From Streptomyces xantholiticus (GTDB lineage Bacteria; Actinomycetota; Actinomycetes; Streptomycetales; Streptomycetaceae): DNA of 64,000 nt. The stretch covers positions 718,137 through 782,136 of the forward strand of contig NZ_BMWB01000001.1 in assembly GCF_014651015.1 (NCBI RefSeq), given 5' to 3'. The position numbers were made by a program, and so were the translations under genes. The notes under the pieces are model-generated. The model was not told where the DNA came from, made no database searches, and saw only the letters and a list, made by a program, of their open reading frames with translations. Positions 54,424-62,901 of this stretch are shown in pieces (the first letter of the stretch is position 1; every line of letters starts with the position of its first letter).

Positions 54424-55865
54424 GACGGTTCGTCTCCTTCTGTCGTACGGCCGAGGGCGAGCCCGTGCACCACCCAGTCCCGGCCGGCCGGCCCGCCGAG
54501 CGCGGCCCCGAGGTCGGCGCACTGCCAGGAGCCGACGGGCCGCGAGTGCAGTCCGAGGGAGGTGGCCACGGCCTGGGCGTGCCCGATGCCGTACCCGGCG
54601 GCGAGATGGTCGCGCCGCACCTGCGCGGGTGTGGCGTCGGACGGGCAGCCGTGGGCGAGGAGCACGGCACCTGCCCGGGCGATCCACCCCTGGCCGGCGG
54701 CCCAGTGGGCGAGGGTCGGCAGCACGTCGCCGGAGGCGAGGCGGCGGAGCCGGAGGGGCGGTGGTTCTTCTGCGGCGGGGGCGGTCTGGGACCGGAGGGC
54801 GACCCGGGGCCCGGCGGCCGTGCCGCGGCGGGCCGTGGGCCGGTGCCCTGAGGCGGCACGGTCCCGCGCGGTGGCGCGGCCGGGCCCGGCGCCGTACGCC
54901 GGCCGCACTTCGCGCTCGGCGACAGCATGATCCGGCGCCGTGGCGCCCCGGGGCGCCGCTTCCGAGCGCCCGGCCAGGGCGGGATGCGCGGCGTCCGGCG
55001 TGGACGGACCCGTCAGCAGGCCGGGGCGGGCGCCGGCGACCGCCATGCTCCACTGCGGTCCTTCCGGGGACGCCGCCTGTGCCGCCGCCAGGACGCGCGC
55101 CAGGGCCGTCCGGGACGGCAGGCCGGTAAGGCCCGGGGGCGCGCTGCGCCGGGAGAGCAGCATGGCGTCCGGCAACCACGGTCCGGGAGCAACCTGCCAG
55201 GTACCGGACCCGTCGCCGGACGCGGCGAGTTCGCCGAGGACGCCCACCGCCGTACGCAGGACCTCGGGTCCGGCCGGCGGCGCGACACCCCTGCCGCTTC
55301 CGCGAGCGGCCCAGCGGGCGAGCGCGTCCGGTGCAAGGAGGGGCGTCAACTGCACGGCGACGAGGGCGCGTTGGGCACCGGTCGCCGCCGACAGCAGTCG
55401 GCCGTCCGCGTCGAGGCACACCCTGGGCGCGCCTGCCAGGGCGAGTGCGGCCGCCGCGTGCCCCGCGTCGAGCAGCACCAACGGCCATGCGCGGTGGCCG
55501 TAGTGCGACACCGTACGGCGGGCGGTCACGCCCAGGACCGCGACGGCGCCCTCCGGTGCCGGCTTCGGCGCCGAACCGCGGCGGTGCAGACGGTGGTGCG
55601 CCGGGTCGTGGACGTAGACGCCCGGCGGCAGCCCGCAGCCCGCCCCGAGCAGCAGGTACGTGTCGACGGGGTGCAGGCCGCCGGCCGACGGCGCGGGCCG
55701 CAGCCTGTCGCCCGCGACCGACAGCCGCAGCAGGCGGTCGAGACCGGAGGGGACGGGCAGCGGCTCGCCCGGCAGCGGCACGGTCGCCGGCCCCGCCGGA
55801 AGGTCCGGGCCGGGGGTTTGCGCGGACCTGGCGAGGGCCAGCGCGCCAGAGACGGAGTGCACCAT
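54420..55865 (-). CDS. SagB-type oxidoreductase, tandem nitroreductase fold
   Basis: A 481-residue protein of the SagB/ThcOx group. The first half has the SagB signature YGHRAWPLVLLDAGHAAAALALAG after RLRPAPSAGGLHPVDTYLLL; the second half repeats the fold in degenerate form (AAGYGIGHAQAVATSLGLHSRPVGSWQCADLGAALGG). SagB enzymes use FMN to oxidise azolines to azoles in RiPPs. A poorly conserved, Ala/Arg-rich linker separates the halves. The ATG at 55865 lies 7 bp after the YcaO stop. Confidence 0.8.
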   Translation of the reverse strand: MVHSVSGALALARSAQTPGPDLPAGPATVPLPGEPLPVPSGLDRLLRLSVAGDRLRPAPSAGGLHPVDTYLLLGAGCGLPPGVYVHDPAHHRLHRRGSAPKPAPEGAVAVLGVTARRTVSHYGHRAWPLVLLDAGHAAAALALAGAPRVCLDADGRLLSAATGAQRALVAVQLTPLLAPDALARWAARGSGRGVAPPAGPEVLRTAVGVLGELAASGDGSGTWQVAPGPWLPDAMLLSRRSAPPGLTGLPSRTALARVLAAAQAASPEGPQWSMAVAGARPGLLTGPSTPDAAHPALAGRSEAAPRGATAPDHAVAEREVRPAYGAGPGRATARDRAASGHRPTARRGTAAGPRVALRSQTAPAAEEPPPLRLRRLASGDVLPTLAHWAAGQGWIARAGAVLLAHGCPSDATPAQVRRDHLAAGYGIGHAQAVATSLGLHSRPVGSWQCADLGAALGGPAGRDWVVHGLALGRTTEGDEPS

Positions 55866-55872
55866 CACGGCC

Positions 55873-57240
55873 TCACATGTGCGGGGGCGGGGCGAGGGTG
55901 AAGTCGCACGGACCGGCGGGTGCTTGTTCACGCCAGCCGCGTTCCAGCGCGGCCTGCGCGAAGCGCGGGGCGCCGAAGTAGCCGAAGGCGGCGGGCGCGT
56001 TGGGAATGAGGCCGGAGACGAGCACGCGGGCCACCCGCAGCGGCGTCTGTGCGACGTCCTCCGTGGTCAGGTCCAGCGTGATGACCCGGTGACCGCCCGC
56101 CGCGAGGCGCTCGTCCAGTGCGGCCCGGCTGCCCTTCGCCACCGCGTCGACGGGTACGACGCCGAGCGCCGGCCGGGTGAAGCGGTCGGCCAGCGGCGTC
56201 ATCCGCGGGTCGAGCCAGACCTGGACGTGGGCGCCCAGGTCGCGCACCGCCCGGAAGTCGGTGCCGCAGTCGTCGAGGTAACGGCGGTCCGCCCGGTGGT
56301 CGAGGTAGAGGCTGCGGGCCAGCATCCCTGCGTCGATCGCGCGGAAGACCCAGCCGTCGGCGTCGGTGGTGCCCTGGGTGAAGACCCAGGTGTGGACGGC
56401 CTCCAGGACCGCCTTGCGGGCCGCTTCCGCGGCGTCGTAGCGGCAGGCGAAGCCGGCGGCGTGGATGCCGCGTGCGGGATCGTGCACGAGGGCCGCCATG
56501 CAGGGAGCGAATTCGGAGGGCATCTCGACGATGGAGACGTCGAGGTCGCACCCTTCGAGGTCGCGGGCGAGGCCGGGGACGGAGGCGGGTTCGATGCCGC
56601 GGGTGGGGCCGTCGAGATGCCACCACAGTTCGAGGGCGTCGCGTTCGACGACTTCCAGGAGCCCTCTTTCCACGGCGTCGTCGAGTCCTTGGCCGGTGGC
56701 GATTCCGGCGTAGTTGAGATGGTGGGTGCGGGTCAGGGACCGCAGGTCGCCCTGGCGCCAGTTGAGGTGGGTGAGCGCGACGGGCGCCCAGCACTCATCC
56801 CCGTTCTCCTGGGCCCGGGCCCACAGCGCCGGGGTGTCGGGAGTGAGGCGGCGGTACTCGAAGCCTGGGCGTGCGTACTGCCAGTCGGCATAGGCGGGCA
56901 GCTCGCCGGGCCCGTAGACGGTGCGGCCCTCGGCCACGAGCTGCGCGGCGGTGGCCCGGCGGGGCGCGTCGGGGTGCCCTGGCGGGGGCAGCCGGTTGCC
57001 GCAGTACCGCTCGACGGCCTCCGCGACGGCGGCGATCCGTGCTCCCGCCGGATCGCCGAACGTGGTGCCGAGCGAGACCCGGTCGGCCGGCCACGCCCCG
57101 AAGCGGCGTGCGTCACAGACATCCGCGGTCATGGCGGTGTAGCGGGGCGGCGCCCCGGAGGGGTGCGGCACGGGCTCGACGCCGCGTATCAGTCCGCAGA
57201 CGGGGTCCACGAGGGCGTCGAGGGTCAGGGTGCTGGTCAA
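55873..57240 (-). CDS. YcaO-domain RiPP maturase
   Basis: A 455-residue YcaO enzyme that uses ATP to activate backbone amides of the precursor peptide, for azoline, thioamide or amidine formation. ATP/Mg ligands are visible in EAVERY (about 74-79), LEVVERDALELWW (about 195-207) and RKAVLEAVH (Glu280). The C-terminus ends in LAPPPHM, the Pro-rich end common in azoline-forming YcaO proteins. The start is a TTG at 57240, overlapping the previous stop as TTGA, with GGAGA seven bases upstream; no ATG fits. It has no fused E1 domain. Confidence 0.9.
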   Translation of the reverse strand: MTSTLTLDALVDPVCGLIRGVEPVPHPSGAPPRYTAMTADVCDARRFGAWPADRVSLGTTFGDPAGARIAAVAEAVERYCGNRLPPPGHPDAPRRATAAQLVAEGRTVYGPGELPAYADWQYARPGFEYRRLTPDTPALWARAQENGDECWAPVALTHLNWRQGDLRSLTRTHHLNYAGIATGQGLDDAVERGLLEVVERDALELWWHLDGPTRGIEPASVPGLARDLEGCDLDVSIVEMPSEFAPCMAALVHDPARGIHAAGFACRYDAAEAARKAVLEAVHTWVFTQGTTDADGWVFRAIDAGMLARSLYLDHRADRRYLDDCGTDFRAVRDLGAHVQVWLDPRMTPLADRFTRPALGVVPVDAVAKGSRAALDERLAAGGHRVITLDLTTEDVAQTPLRVARVLVSGLIPNAPAAFGYFGAPRFAQAALERGWREQAPAGPCDFTLAPPPHM

Positions 57241-58730
57241 CTGCAGGTCTCCTGTAGGGGATCGACGGGCCGTCGGCCGCTGAGGACGGGCAGCAGGAGG
57301 CTGCTGCCGGCCGTCCCTACGGTCCTCCGGGAGGCGGCGAGGCGGGTGGCGTGCACGGGGTCCGCCCCGGTGTGCGGGTTGCGGGCGTGAGCGGGGAAGT
57401 GGTGCCCGGCCACCTCCACGCGCAGCCTGGACCCCGCCGGCAGCCGGCGCGCCACCAGGCCGAGCGGCACCCGGAACACGGCTTCCGCGCCGACCGGGTC
57501 GGACCGGCGGACGATGCCGGTGGCCAGCGGTTCTGCGTGGCCGGCCAGGTCGAGGGCGACGACGCGCACCGCCCAGTCGGCGGTGGGGGTGTCCGCGGTG
57601 GCGCACAGCCGCGCCTCCGCCGTCCCGACCAGGTCGACGGGCCGGGGCAGCGGCGGGGTGACGAGCAGGACGCGGTCCGGGACCGCACGGCGCTCCACGT
57701 TCAACTCGTCGGAGCGCACCGGTCTTTCGGGGTCGGCGACGAACGTGCCGCCCTGGAGGAGCCGCAGCCCGCTCGGCGTACCGAACGGCCGGCTGGTCCG
57801 CTCCCCCGCCTCAGGCTCGGCCGGGTACCAGTGTTCGCTGCCGCCGAGCGCGATCGCGCCCCGGCGTCCGGGGGGAAGCGTGCCGTCGAGGGCGGCCCGC
57901 GCCCACCGTACGTACAGCTCGCCGAGCCGGATCCGGTGCCCGGGTCGTGCCTCGGGGGCGGGTTCGGAGGTCAGGCCGTGGCCCCACGGGCCGATGAGCA
58001 ACCGGGCGGGACCGGGCCAGTTGGCCCAGAGCCGCAGCGTGTCGTCGGCGAACGGGTCACGGGTGCCGCCGACCGCCAGGATCGGCATCGGTGCGTGGGG
58101 CACGGGCGCTGGGCGCAGGGGCTCGTCCCACAGGGCGGCCCAGGACGGCAGCGGGCGCCCGAGGCGCGCGGGGAAGGCGGTCAGGGGCAGGTGTTCGAGC
58201 AGCCGGGGGTCCTGGGCGACGGCCTTGTCGAGGGCGGTGACATCGGAGTCGGGCCGGTCCCCGTGCGCCGCCCACCAGCCCGCGCGGGCCGCCAGCCGCT
58301 CGACCCCGCCGGCCTCGCGGGCCGTCTCCGCGAGGCCGAGGGCGGGCACCGCGGCGATCACGGCGTCCGGCCGGCTCTGCGGGTCGTCGTTCGTCGTGGC
58401 CGCCAGTGCGCAGTGGGCGGCGTACGACGCCCCGGCGGCGACGACGCGCCCGTCGGACCAGTGGCGGCCGCGGACCCAGCGGAGCGTGGCGGCGCCGTCG
58501 GCGTCCTCGTGCCGGTAGGGGTGCCAGTCGCCCTCGGACGCGTACCGGCCGCGGACGTCCTGGATCACCGCTGCGAAGCCGCGTGCCGCCCAGCCGCGGG
58601 CCTCGTCGAGGTGGCGGTGCAGGCCGTACGGCGTGCGCAGCACCACGGCCGGGAACGGGCCGCCTCCGGCCGGCAGTTGGACGCCGGTGGCCAGCCGGGC
58701 CCGGGAGACGGGGACAAAGGCGGTCCTCAT
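57237..58730 (-). CDS. CocE/NonD family (S15-type) serine hydrolase
   Basis: A 497-residue alpha/beta hydrolase of the X-Pro dipeptidyl-peptidase S15/CocE family. The triad is probably Ser102 (GASYAAH), Asp225 (GGTRDPFADD) and His251 (GPWGHGLT), followed by the C-terminal jelly-roll domain (SRLRVEVAGHHFPAHARNPHTG). Inside a RiPP operon it could remove the leader or follower peptide, or hydrolyse an ester or amidine-forming intermediate. It starts 4 bp after the E1-like gene. Confidence 0.85.
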   Translation of the reverse strand: MRTAFVPVSRARLATGVQLPAGGGPFPAVVLRTPYGLHRHLDEARGWAARGFAAVIQDVRGRYASEGDWHPYRHEDADGAATLRWVRGRHWSDGRVVAAGASYAAHCALAATTNDDPQSRPDAVIAAVPALGLAETAREAGGVERLAARAGWWAAHGDRPDSDVTALDKAVAQDPRLLEHLPLTAFPARLGRPLPSWAALWDEPLRPAPVPHAPMPILAVGGTRDPFADDTLRLWANWPGPARLLIGPWGHGLTSEPAPEARPGHRIRLGELYVRWARAALDGTLPPGRRGAIALGGSEHWYPAEPEAGERTSRPFGTPSGLRLLQGGTFVADPERPVRSDELNVERRAVPDRVLLVTPPLPRPVDLVGTAEARLCATADTPTADWAVRVVALDLAGHAEPLATGIVRRSDPVGAEAVFRVPLGLVARRLPAGSRLRVEVAGHHFPAHARNPHTGADPVHATRLAASRRTVGTAGSSLLLPVLSGRRPVDPLQETCS

Positions 58731-58734
58731 CGCG

Positions 58735-59526
58735 TCAGCGGTCCGACAGTGGTGCGACGGCCGGTACCGGCAGCACCGGGTGTTCGGTGACGTGGAGGTC
58801 GCGCAGGTCGAGCCGGCGCAGCCGGCGGGCCGCGGTCCGGCCTGCTGCCCAGGCGATGAGGTCGGCGGTGAGCAGGGCGGCCGTCAGGGCGGCGGATGCG
58901 GCGGTGTGGGCGGGGCCGGTGTCGTCGGTGCGGGAGCCGGCCCAGTAGGCGGCGAGTTCCCGGTGGGCCGGGGTCGCGGCCAGCCGCCGCAGGCGTACGT
59001 CCGCCGAGGTCACATCGCCGCGGGCGGCGGCGAGCGGCTCGATCCAGACCGTCGTGCCCTCCCGGTGGCAGCGCAGCCAGGCGGTGCCGAGGGCGGGCAG
59101 TTCGTCGGCCTTGTCCCAGAGCCCGGGCGGGACGGGCGAGTCGAGGCACCAGACCACGGCCGTCGACGGATCGCCGCCACCGAGGCCGTCCGGCTCCGTG
59201 TGGCGCACGTCGCCGCCCTCGGCCCGTACGAAACGGGCGAGCGGCTCGGTGAGCACGGCAGCGCCGAGGAGGAGGACGGTACGTCCGGCAAGCGGGGTGC
59301 GGGGGGCGTCCGTACGAGCCAGAAGACCGGCGTCGTCGAACGCGGCCCGCAGGCGCGCGAGTTCGGTGTCCTCGCCGCCGCCGTGGGTCAGATGGGCGAC
59401 GAGCGCCTCCTGGTCGGCCCCAGCGGTGTCGACACGGAGGAACTCGCCGTCCTGGGTCCGGACCGCGAGGCCGTGGCCGGGGACGGTGACGAGGGCGACG
59501 CCGGGGGCGAGTCGCGCGGTGGCCAC
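58735..59526 (-). CDS. E1-like / leader-binding cyclodehydratase partner
   Basis: A 263-residue protein. Residues 1-75 (LAPGVALVTVPGHGLAVRTQDGEFLRVDTAGADQEALVAHLTHG) look like a winged-helix RiPP recognition element. Residues 80-260 resemble a reduced ThiF/E1 fold (LAGRTVLLLGAAVLTEPLARFVRAEGGDV; HTAASAALTAALLTADLIAWAAG) without the catalytic Cys and zinc CxxC motifs. Such partners present the precursor to a separate YcaO. It follows the precursor gene after a hairpin. Confidence 0.75.
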   Translation of the reverse strand: MATARLAPGVALVTVPGHGLAVRTQDGEFLRVDTAGADQEALVAHLTHGGGEDTELARLRAAFDDAGLLARTDAPRTPLAGRTVLLLGAAVLTEPLARFVRAEGGDVRHTEPDGLGGGDPSTAVVWCLDSPVPPGLWDKADELPALGTAWLRCHREGTTVWIEPLAAARGDVTSADVRLRRLAATPAHRELAAYWAGSRTDDTGPAHTAASAALTAALLTADLIAWAAGRTAARRLRRLDLRDLHVTEHPVLPVPAVAPLSDR

Positions 59527-59563
59527 GGGGTGCTCCAGGGGGTCGAGGGGGGTGCGCTGCGGG

Positions 59564-59600
59564 TCGGGCCCGCCCGGAACGGTGTTCCGGGGGGGCCCGA
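59564..59600 (-). terminator. Attenuating hairpin between the precursor and modification genes
   Basis: A 16-bp stem with one mismatch (59564-59579 with 59585-59600, loop of five) lies seven bases after the precursor stop. RiPP operons often place a partial terminator here so that precursor mRNA outnumbers enzyme mRNA. No T-run follows. Confidence 0.7.
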
Positions 59601-59607
59601 GGAGGGC

Positions 59608-59745
59608 TTACTTGTCGCTGTCGGTCTCGACGGCGACCGCGTTGTCGTCGAAGGGGTTCTCGACGAGCGCGTTGGAGTGGGTGGCGGACAGGTGGGCGAG
59701 CTGGCCCTGCTCGGCGATCGGGGTGAACACCTTGTGCTGCTCCAT
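59608..59745 (-). CDS. Predicted RiPP precursor peptide, 45 residues
   Basis: A short gene at the head of the YcaO operon. The ATG at 59745 was chosen because GGAGAG lies seven bases before it; an ATG five codons earlier lacks a ribosome site. The peptide begins MEQHKVFTPIAEQG, continues with a Ser/Thr/His-containing centre (LAHLSATHSNALVE) and ends with an acidic tail (NPFDDNAVAVETDSDK). It has no Cys, so thiazoles are excluded; Ser20, Thr22 and Ser24 are possible cyclisation sites. The acidic tail could be a follower. I believe amidine RiPP clusters such as streptamidine have similar gene content, but cannot confirm identity. Confidence 0.8.
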   Translation of the reverse strand: MEQHKVFTPIAEQGQLAHLSATHSNALVENPFDDNAVAVETDSDK

Positions 59746-59809
59746 GAGTTGACTCTCCATTCGTCGATGTACGGACTGTGCCGCCGGACCGGCCGGTGGC
59801 ACAGCCAAG

Positions 59810-59839
59810 ACACTAATGAATATGATTTTCATTTTGCAA
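59810..59839 (-). promoter_or_regulatory. Zur-like box inside the precursor promoter
   Basis: On the minus strand TTGCAA (59839-59834), an 18-bp spacer and TAGTGT (59815-59810) form a promoter about 65 bp before the precursor start. The spacer is filled by the 15-bp near-palindrome at 59817-59831, TGAATATGATTTTCA, one mismatch from the Streptomyces Zur consensus TGAAAATGATTTTCA. A bound repressor would block RNA polymerase. The box also forms the last codons (ENHIH) of the upstream ATPase gene. Confidence 0.75.
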
Positions 59840-60685
59840 GAGTTCTGCGTCGGGCATCGGGTGATCCGGGTAACACACCGGCCACCCACCCTCCGGATCT
59901 CGCCCCACGCGCCCCGCCACACCGAGGACCTCGGCGAGCAGACGAGGCGTCACCACCTCTTCCGGGGGCCCGTCGACAGCCACGGCACCGGCGCGCAGCG
60001 CAACGATCCGGTCGGCGAACCGGGCGGCGTGCCCGAGGTCGTGCAGCACCATCACCACGGTCAGCCCGCGCTCCTCGCGGAGCCGGACGACCGTCTGCAT
60101 GACCTCGAGCTGATGACGCAGGTCGAGGTAGGTCGTCGGCTCGTCCAGCAGCAGTACGCGGGTGTCCTGCGCGAGTGCCATGGCCAGCCGTACCCGCTGC
60201 CGCTCGCCGCCGGAGAGGGAGTCGACAGGCCGCTCCGCCCACTCGGAAACGCCCACGTCGGCCATGGCCCGTGAGCAGACGGCGTCGTCACCGTCCCGCA
60301 GCATCCCGAGCGGGCCCCGGGCGGCGTACCGTCCCTGGCGTACGAGCTGGCGCACCGTCATGCCGGGTACGGCGGGCGCCGACTGGTGCAGCAGGGCGAC
60401 ACGGCGGGCCGCGGACCTGCGCGACAGGCGGGCGAGATCGTCCCCGCCGAGACGCACCCGTCCCGCCGCCGGCCGAAGCAGCCCGGCACAGAGCCGCAGC
60501 AGGGTGCTCTTGCCGCAGCCGTTGAGTCCGACGAGCGCGACACATTCACCCGCGCCGATGTCGAGATCGACCCCCGCGAGCACCTCCCGTCCCCCGTACC
60601 CGAAGCGCAGCCCCTCCGTCCGCACCGTCCCCTGCCGGCCGGGCCGTTCCGGGGCGGCGTCGGAACGGGTGGTGACTGTGGTCAT
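59813..60685 (-). CDS. FecE/FhuC-type ABC ATPase, metal or metallophore import
   Basis: A 290-residue ATPase of the iron-siderophore/cobalamin importer family. Walker A GLNGCGKST is at about 53-61, signature LSGGERQRVRLAMALAQ, Walker B VLLLDEPTTYLDL, and the H-loop VVMVLHDLGHAARF. ATG 60685 has GGGAGG about eight bases upstream. It lies 216 bp downstream of its permease genes, across a repeat-like element, but should be part of the same importer. Confidence 0.92.
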   Translation of the reverse strand: MTTVTTRSDAAPERPGRQGTVRTEGLRFGYGGREVLAGVDLDIGAGECVALVGLNGCGKSTLLRLCAGLLRPAAGRVRLGGDDLARLSRRSAARRVALLHQSAPAVPGMTVRQLVRQGRYAARGPLGMLRDGDDAVCSRAMADVGVSEWAERPVDSLSGGERQRVRLAMALAQDTRVLLLDEPTTYLDLRHQLEVMQTVVRLREERGLTVVMVLHDLGHAARFADRIVALRAGAVAVDGPPEEVVTPRLLAEVLGVAGRVGRDPEGGWPVCYPDHPMPDAELLQNENHIH

Positions 60686-60725
60686 GGGTGTCCTCCCTGA
60701 CGGGGCGGCCGGGGGCCGCCGGGCG

Positions 60726-60785
60726 GGTTGCAAAAACCGGCCTCGCCGGCGTTTCAGGCGCGGGGGTGCGGGGACGGAGCCCCCG
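60726..60785 (-). repeat. Interspersed GC-rich intergenic repeat
   Basis: On the minus strand a GGGGGCTCCGTCCCC hairpin followed by ACCCCCGCGCCTGAAACGCC and a GCCGGC-GAG-GCCGG hairpin ending in TTTTT matches a sequence type I recognise between genes in many Streptomyces genomes. The final hairpin plus T5 could act as a terminator inside the importer operon. The rest of 60686-60901 shows nothing else. Confidence 0.6.
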
Positions 60786-60901
60786 GTTCGGGATGGGGAT
60801 GGACCGCCCACACCGCCAGGTGTACGGGGAGGGCGCGGACCGCGGCAGGCGCCGCGCAACCGCACCCGCCGCCGCCCCCCGGCCGGCCCGCCACCGCGCC
60901 G

Positions 60902-61933
60902 TCACTCGGGCCCCACACTGCGGCGGGCGACCACAAGCAGCAGTGCCGCGCCCACGCACGTCGTCAGCGCGCCCGTCGGGACGGACAACCGGTCCGCGTC
61001 CAAAGCCGACGCCAGCGCGCGCGACAGCCACTGCGCGCCGGCGTCGGCGCCGGTCACGACCGCGGCGCCGAGGAGCGCCGCGCCGGGCAGGGCGCGGCGC
61101 AGATCGGCGCCGAAGAGGGCGAACGCGAGGTGGGGGACGAGCAGTCCGACGAAGCCCAGGGCTCCGACGGCGGAGACCGCACCGGCCGTGAGGGCGACGG
61201 CACAGACCAGCGCCGCGGCGCGGGCGCGGCCGGGGGCGAGGCCGGCCGCGGCAGCCTGCTCGTCGCCGCAGCGCAGCAGTGTCAGGGGCGCGGCCAGCAC
61301 GCAGGCCACGACCGCCCACACCGCGGCCCAGGGCCACAGCAGGACCCAGTGCTGCCACACCCGCCCCTCGGTGGAGCCGACCAGCCACTGGACCACGCTG
61401 CCGAGCTCCCCGGGCGCGACGAGCAGGACCATCGCGGTGAGCCCGGACAGGACCGCCGACACGAGGACGCCGTGCACGGCCGTCTGCGCCGGGTCGGACT
61501 TCTGCCGTCCGGTCAGCAGCCACAGCAGCCCGGCGCCCGCGAACCCGCCGATGCACGCCGCGACCACCACGGCCGTCGGTGACCGCCATCCCGCGAGCCC
61601 GAGCCCGGTGGCGGCCACGGCGCCGAGCACCGCGCCCGGAGTGACGCCGGTGACCTCGGGTCCGGCAAGCGGGTTGCGCAGGGCGGACTGCAGGACCGTG
61701 CCGGCGAGTCCGAGGCTCGCGCCCGCGACGAGCGCCACCAGCATTCTGGGCAGCCGGAGTCGGAGCACCACATGACGTGCGGCCGGGTCGCCTGCACCAC
61801 CGAGCACCTGCCACACGTCGTCGGCGCCGAGCGCCCGCCCCGCCACCAGGTCGGCGCAGCCGACGGCGGCGACCAGCAGCGCGGACAGGGCGAGCGTCCG
61901 GCGCCGTACGAGGAAGGAGGTGACGGCTCTCAT
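60902..61933 (-). CDS. FecCD-type ABC permease, second subunit
   Basis: A 343-residue, about ten-helix permease. Family marks are RLPRMLVALVAGASLGLAGTVLQSALRNPLAGPEVTGVTPGAVLGA near the N-terminus and ALGFVGLLVPHLAFALFGADLRRALPGAALLGAA near the C-terminus. It overlaps the first permease gene (ATGA). With that subunit it should form the membrane channel of the importer. Confidence 0.92.
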   Translation of the reverse strand: MRAVTSFLVRRRTLALSALLVAAVGCADLVAGRALGADDVWQVLGGAGDPAARHVVLRLRLPRMLVALVAGASLGLAGTVLQSALRNPLAGPEVTGVTPGAVLGAVAATGLGLAGWRSPTAVVVAACIGGFAGAGLLWLLTGRQKSDPAQTAVHGVLVSAVLSGLTAMVLLVAPGELGSVVQWLVGSTEGRVWQHWVLLWPWAAVWAVVACVLAAPLTLLRCGDEQAAAAGLAPGRARAAALVCAVALTAGAVSAVGALGFVGLLVPHLAFALFGADLRRALPGAALLGAAVVTGADAGAQWLSRALASALDADRLSVPTGALTTCVGAALLLVVARRSVGPE

Positions 61934-62901
61934 GCCGTGGCCGCCCTTCTTCTCATGAGGGCCACTCCGGCCGGTACGCCGAGCAGTGCCGTCCAGGCGC
62001 CCACCGGCGTCTCGACGGGCGCCAGCGCGAGCCGGGCCGGAAGGTCCGCGCAGGCCACGGCCACGGCGCCCCATGCCGCCGACCACGGCAGCCAGCGCAC
62101 CGCGTCGGCCCGCGGGCTGAGCCGCCGGGCCAGATGGGGGGCGAGGAAGCCGACCCAGGCCACCGGGCCGCACACGGCGACGACCGGTGCGATGAGCAGG
62201 ACGGAGATCGCGAGCGCGGCGAGCCGCGCGCGCCGCACCCGGACGCCGAGCGCCCGGGCGGCGTCGTCGCCGAGCCGCAGTACGGACAGCACCGGTGCGC
62301 ACAGCACCAGCGCGGGCACGGCGGCCGCGAGCCACGGCCAGATCCCGCCGAGGTCCTCCCAGGTGCGGGCGGACAGACTGCCCAGCAGATAGCGGTAGAT
62401 GAGCTGCAGGTCGAGCTGGTCGGCGAGCACCATCAGGACCAGCAGCGCCGCCTGCAGTGCCGCGGCGACCGCGGCCCCGGTCAGCAGCACGGCCGAGGGG
62501 CTGCGCCCGAACCCGGCGGCGAGCAGGGTCAGTACGCCTCCGACGGCTGCTCCCCCGAGGGCGAGCAGCGGCTGTACGGCGAGCGGTACGGACACGGCGA
62601 GGACCAGCGGCGCCGCGACACCGAGCGCGGCGCCGGAGGACACCCCCAGCATCTCGGGCACGGCGAGCGGATTGCGCAGTGCCTCCTGGAGCACCAGGCC
62701 GGCGGCGCCCAGGCAGGCGCCGGCGACGAGCGCCAGGACGAGCCGGGGCAGCCGCAGTTCGGTGACGACGATGCCGGCGAGCCCGTCGCCGCCGACGGCG
62801 GCGGGAAGTTCGAGCGGCGGTACGTACGGTGTGCCGAGGCACAGAGCGCACAGCACCGCCGCAGTCAGCAGCCCGCCGCCGACGGCGAGTCGGCGGCTCA
62901 C
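61930..62901 (-). CDS. FecCD-type ABC permease, first subunit
   Basis: A 323-residue permease paralogous to the next gene: RLPRLVLALVAGACLGAAGLVLQEALRNPLAVPEMLGVSSGAALG and PVAWVGFLAPHLARRLSPRADAVRWLPWSAAWGA. The GTG at 62901 overlaps the binding-protein stop as GTGA, so a much earlier in-frame start was rejected. Confidence 0.92.
   Translation of the reverse strand: MSRRLAVGGGLLTAAVLCALCLGTPYVPPLELPAAVGGDGLAGIVVTELRLPRLVLALVAGACLGAAGLVLQEALRNPLAVPEMLGVSSGAALGVAAPLVLAVSVPLAVQPLLALGGAAVGGVLTLLAAGFGRSPSAVLLTGAAVAAALQAALLVLMVLADQLDLQLIYRYLLGSLSARTWEDLGGIWPWLAAAVPALVLCAPVLSVLRLGDDAARALGVRVRRARLAALAISVLLIAPVVAVCGPVAWVGFLAPHLARRLSPRADAVRWLPWSAAWGAVAVACADLPARLALAPVETPVGAWTALLGVPAGVALMRRRAATA

Noticed and set aside
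50969..54928. Single 1,319-residue frame spanning both ABC genes
   Set aside because: The upstream part is out of frame with the CydD-like gene; real starts are at 52690 and 54423 with ribosome sites and an ATGA overlap.
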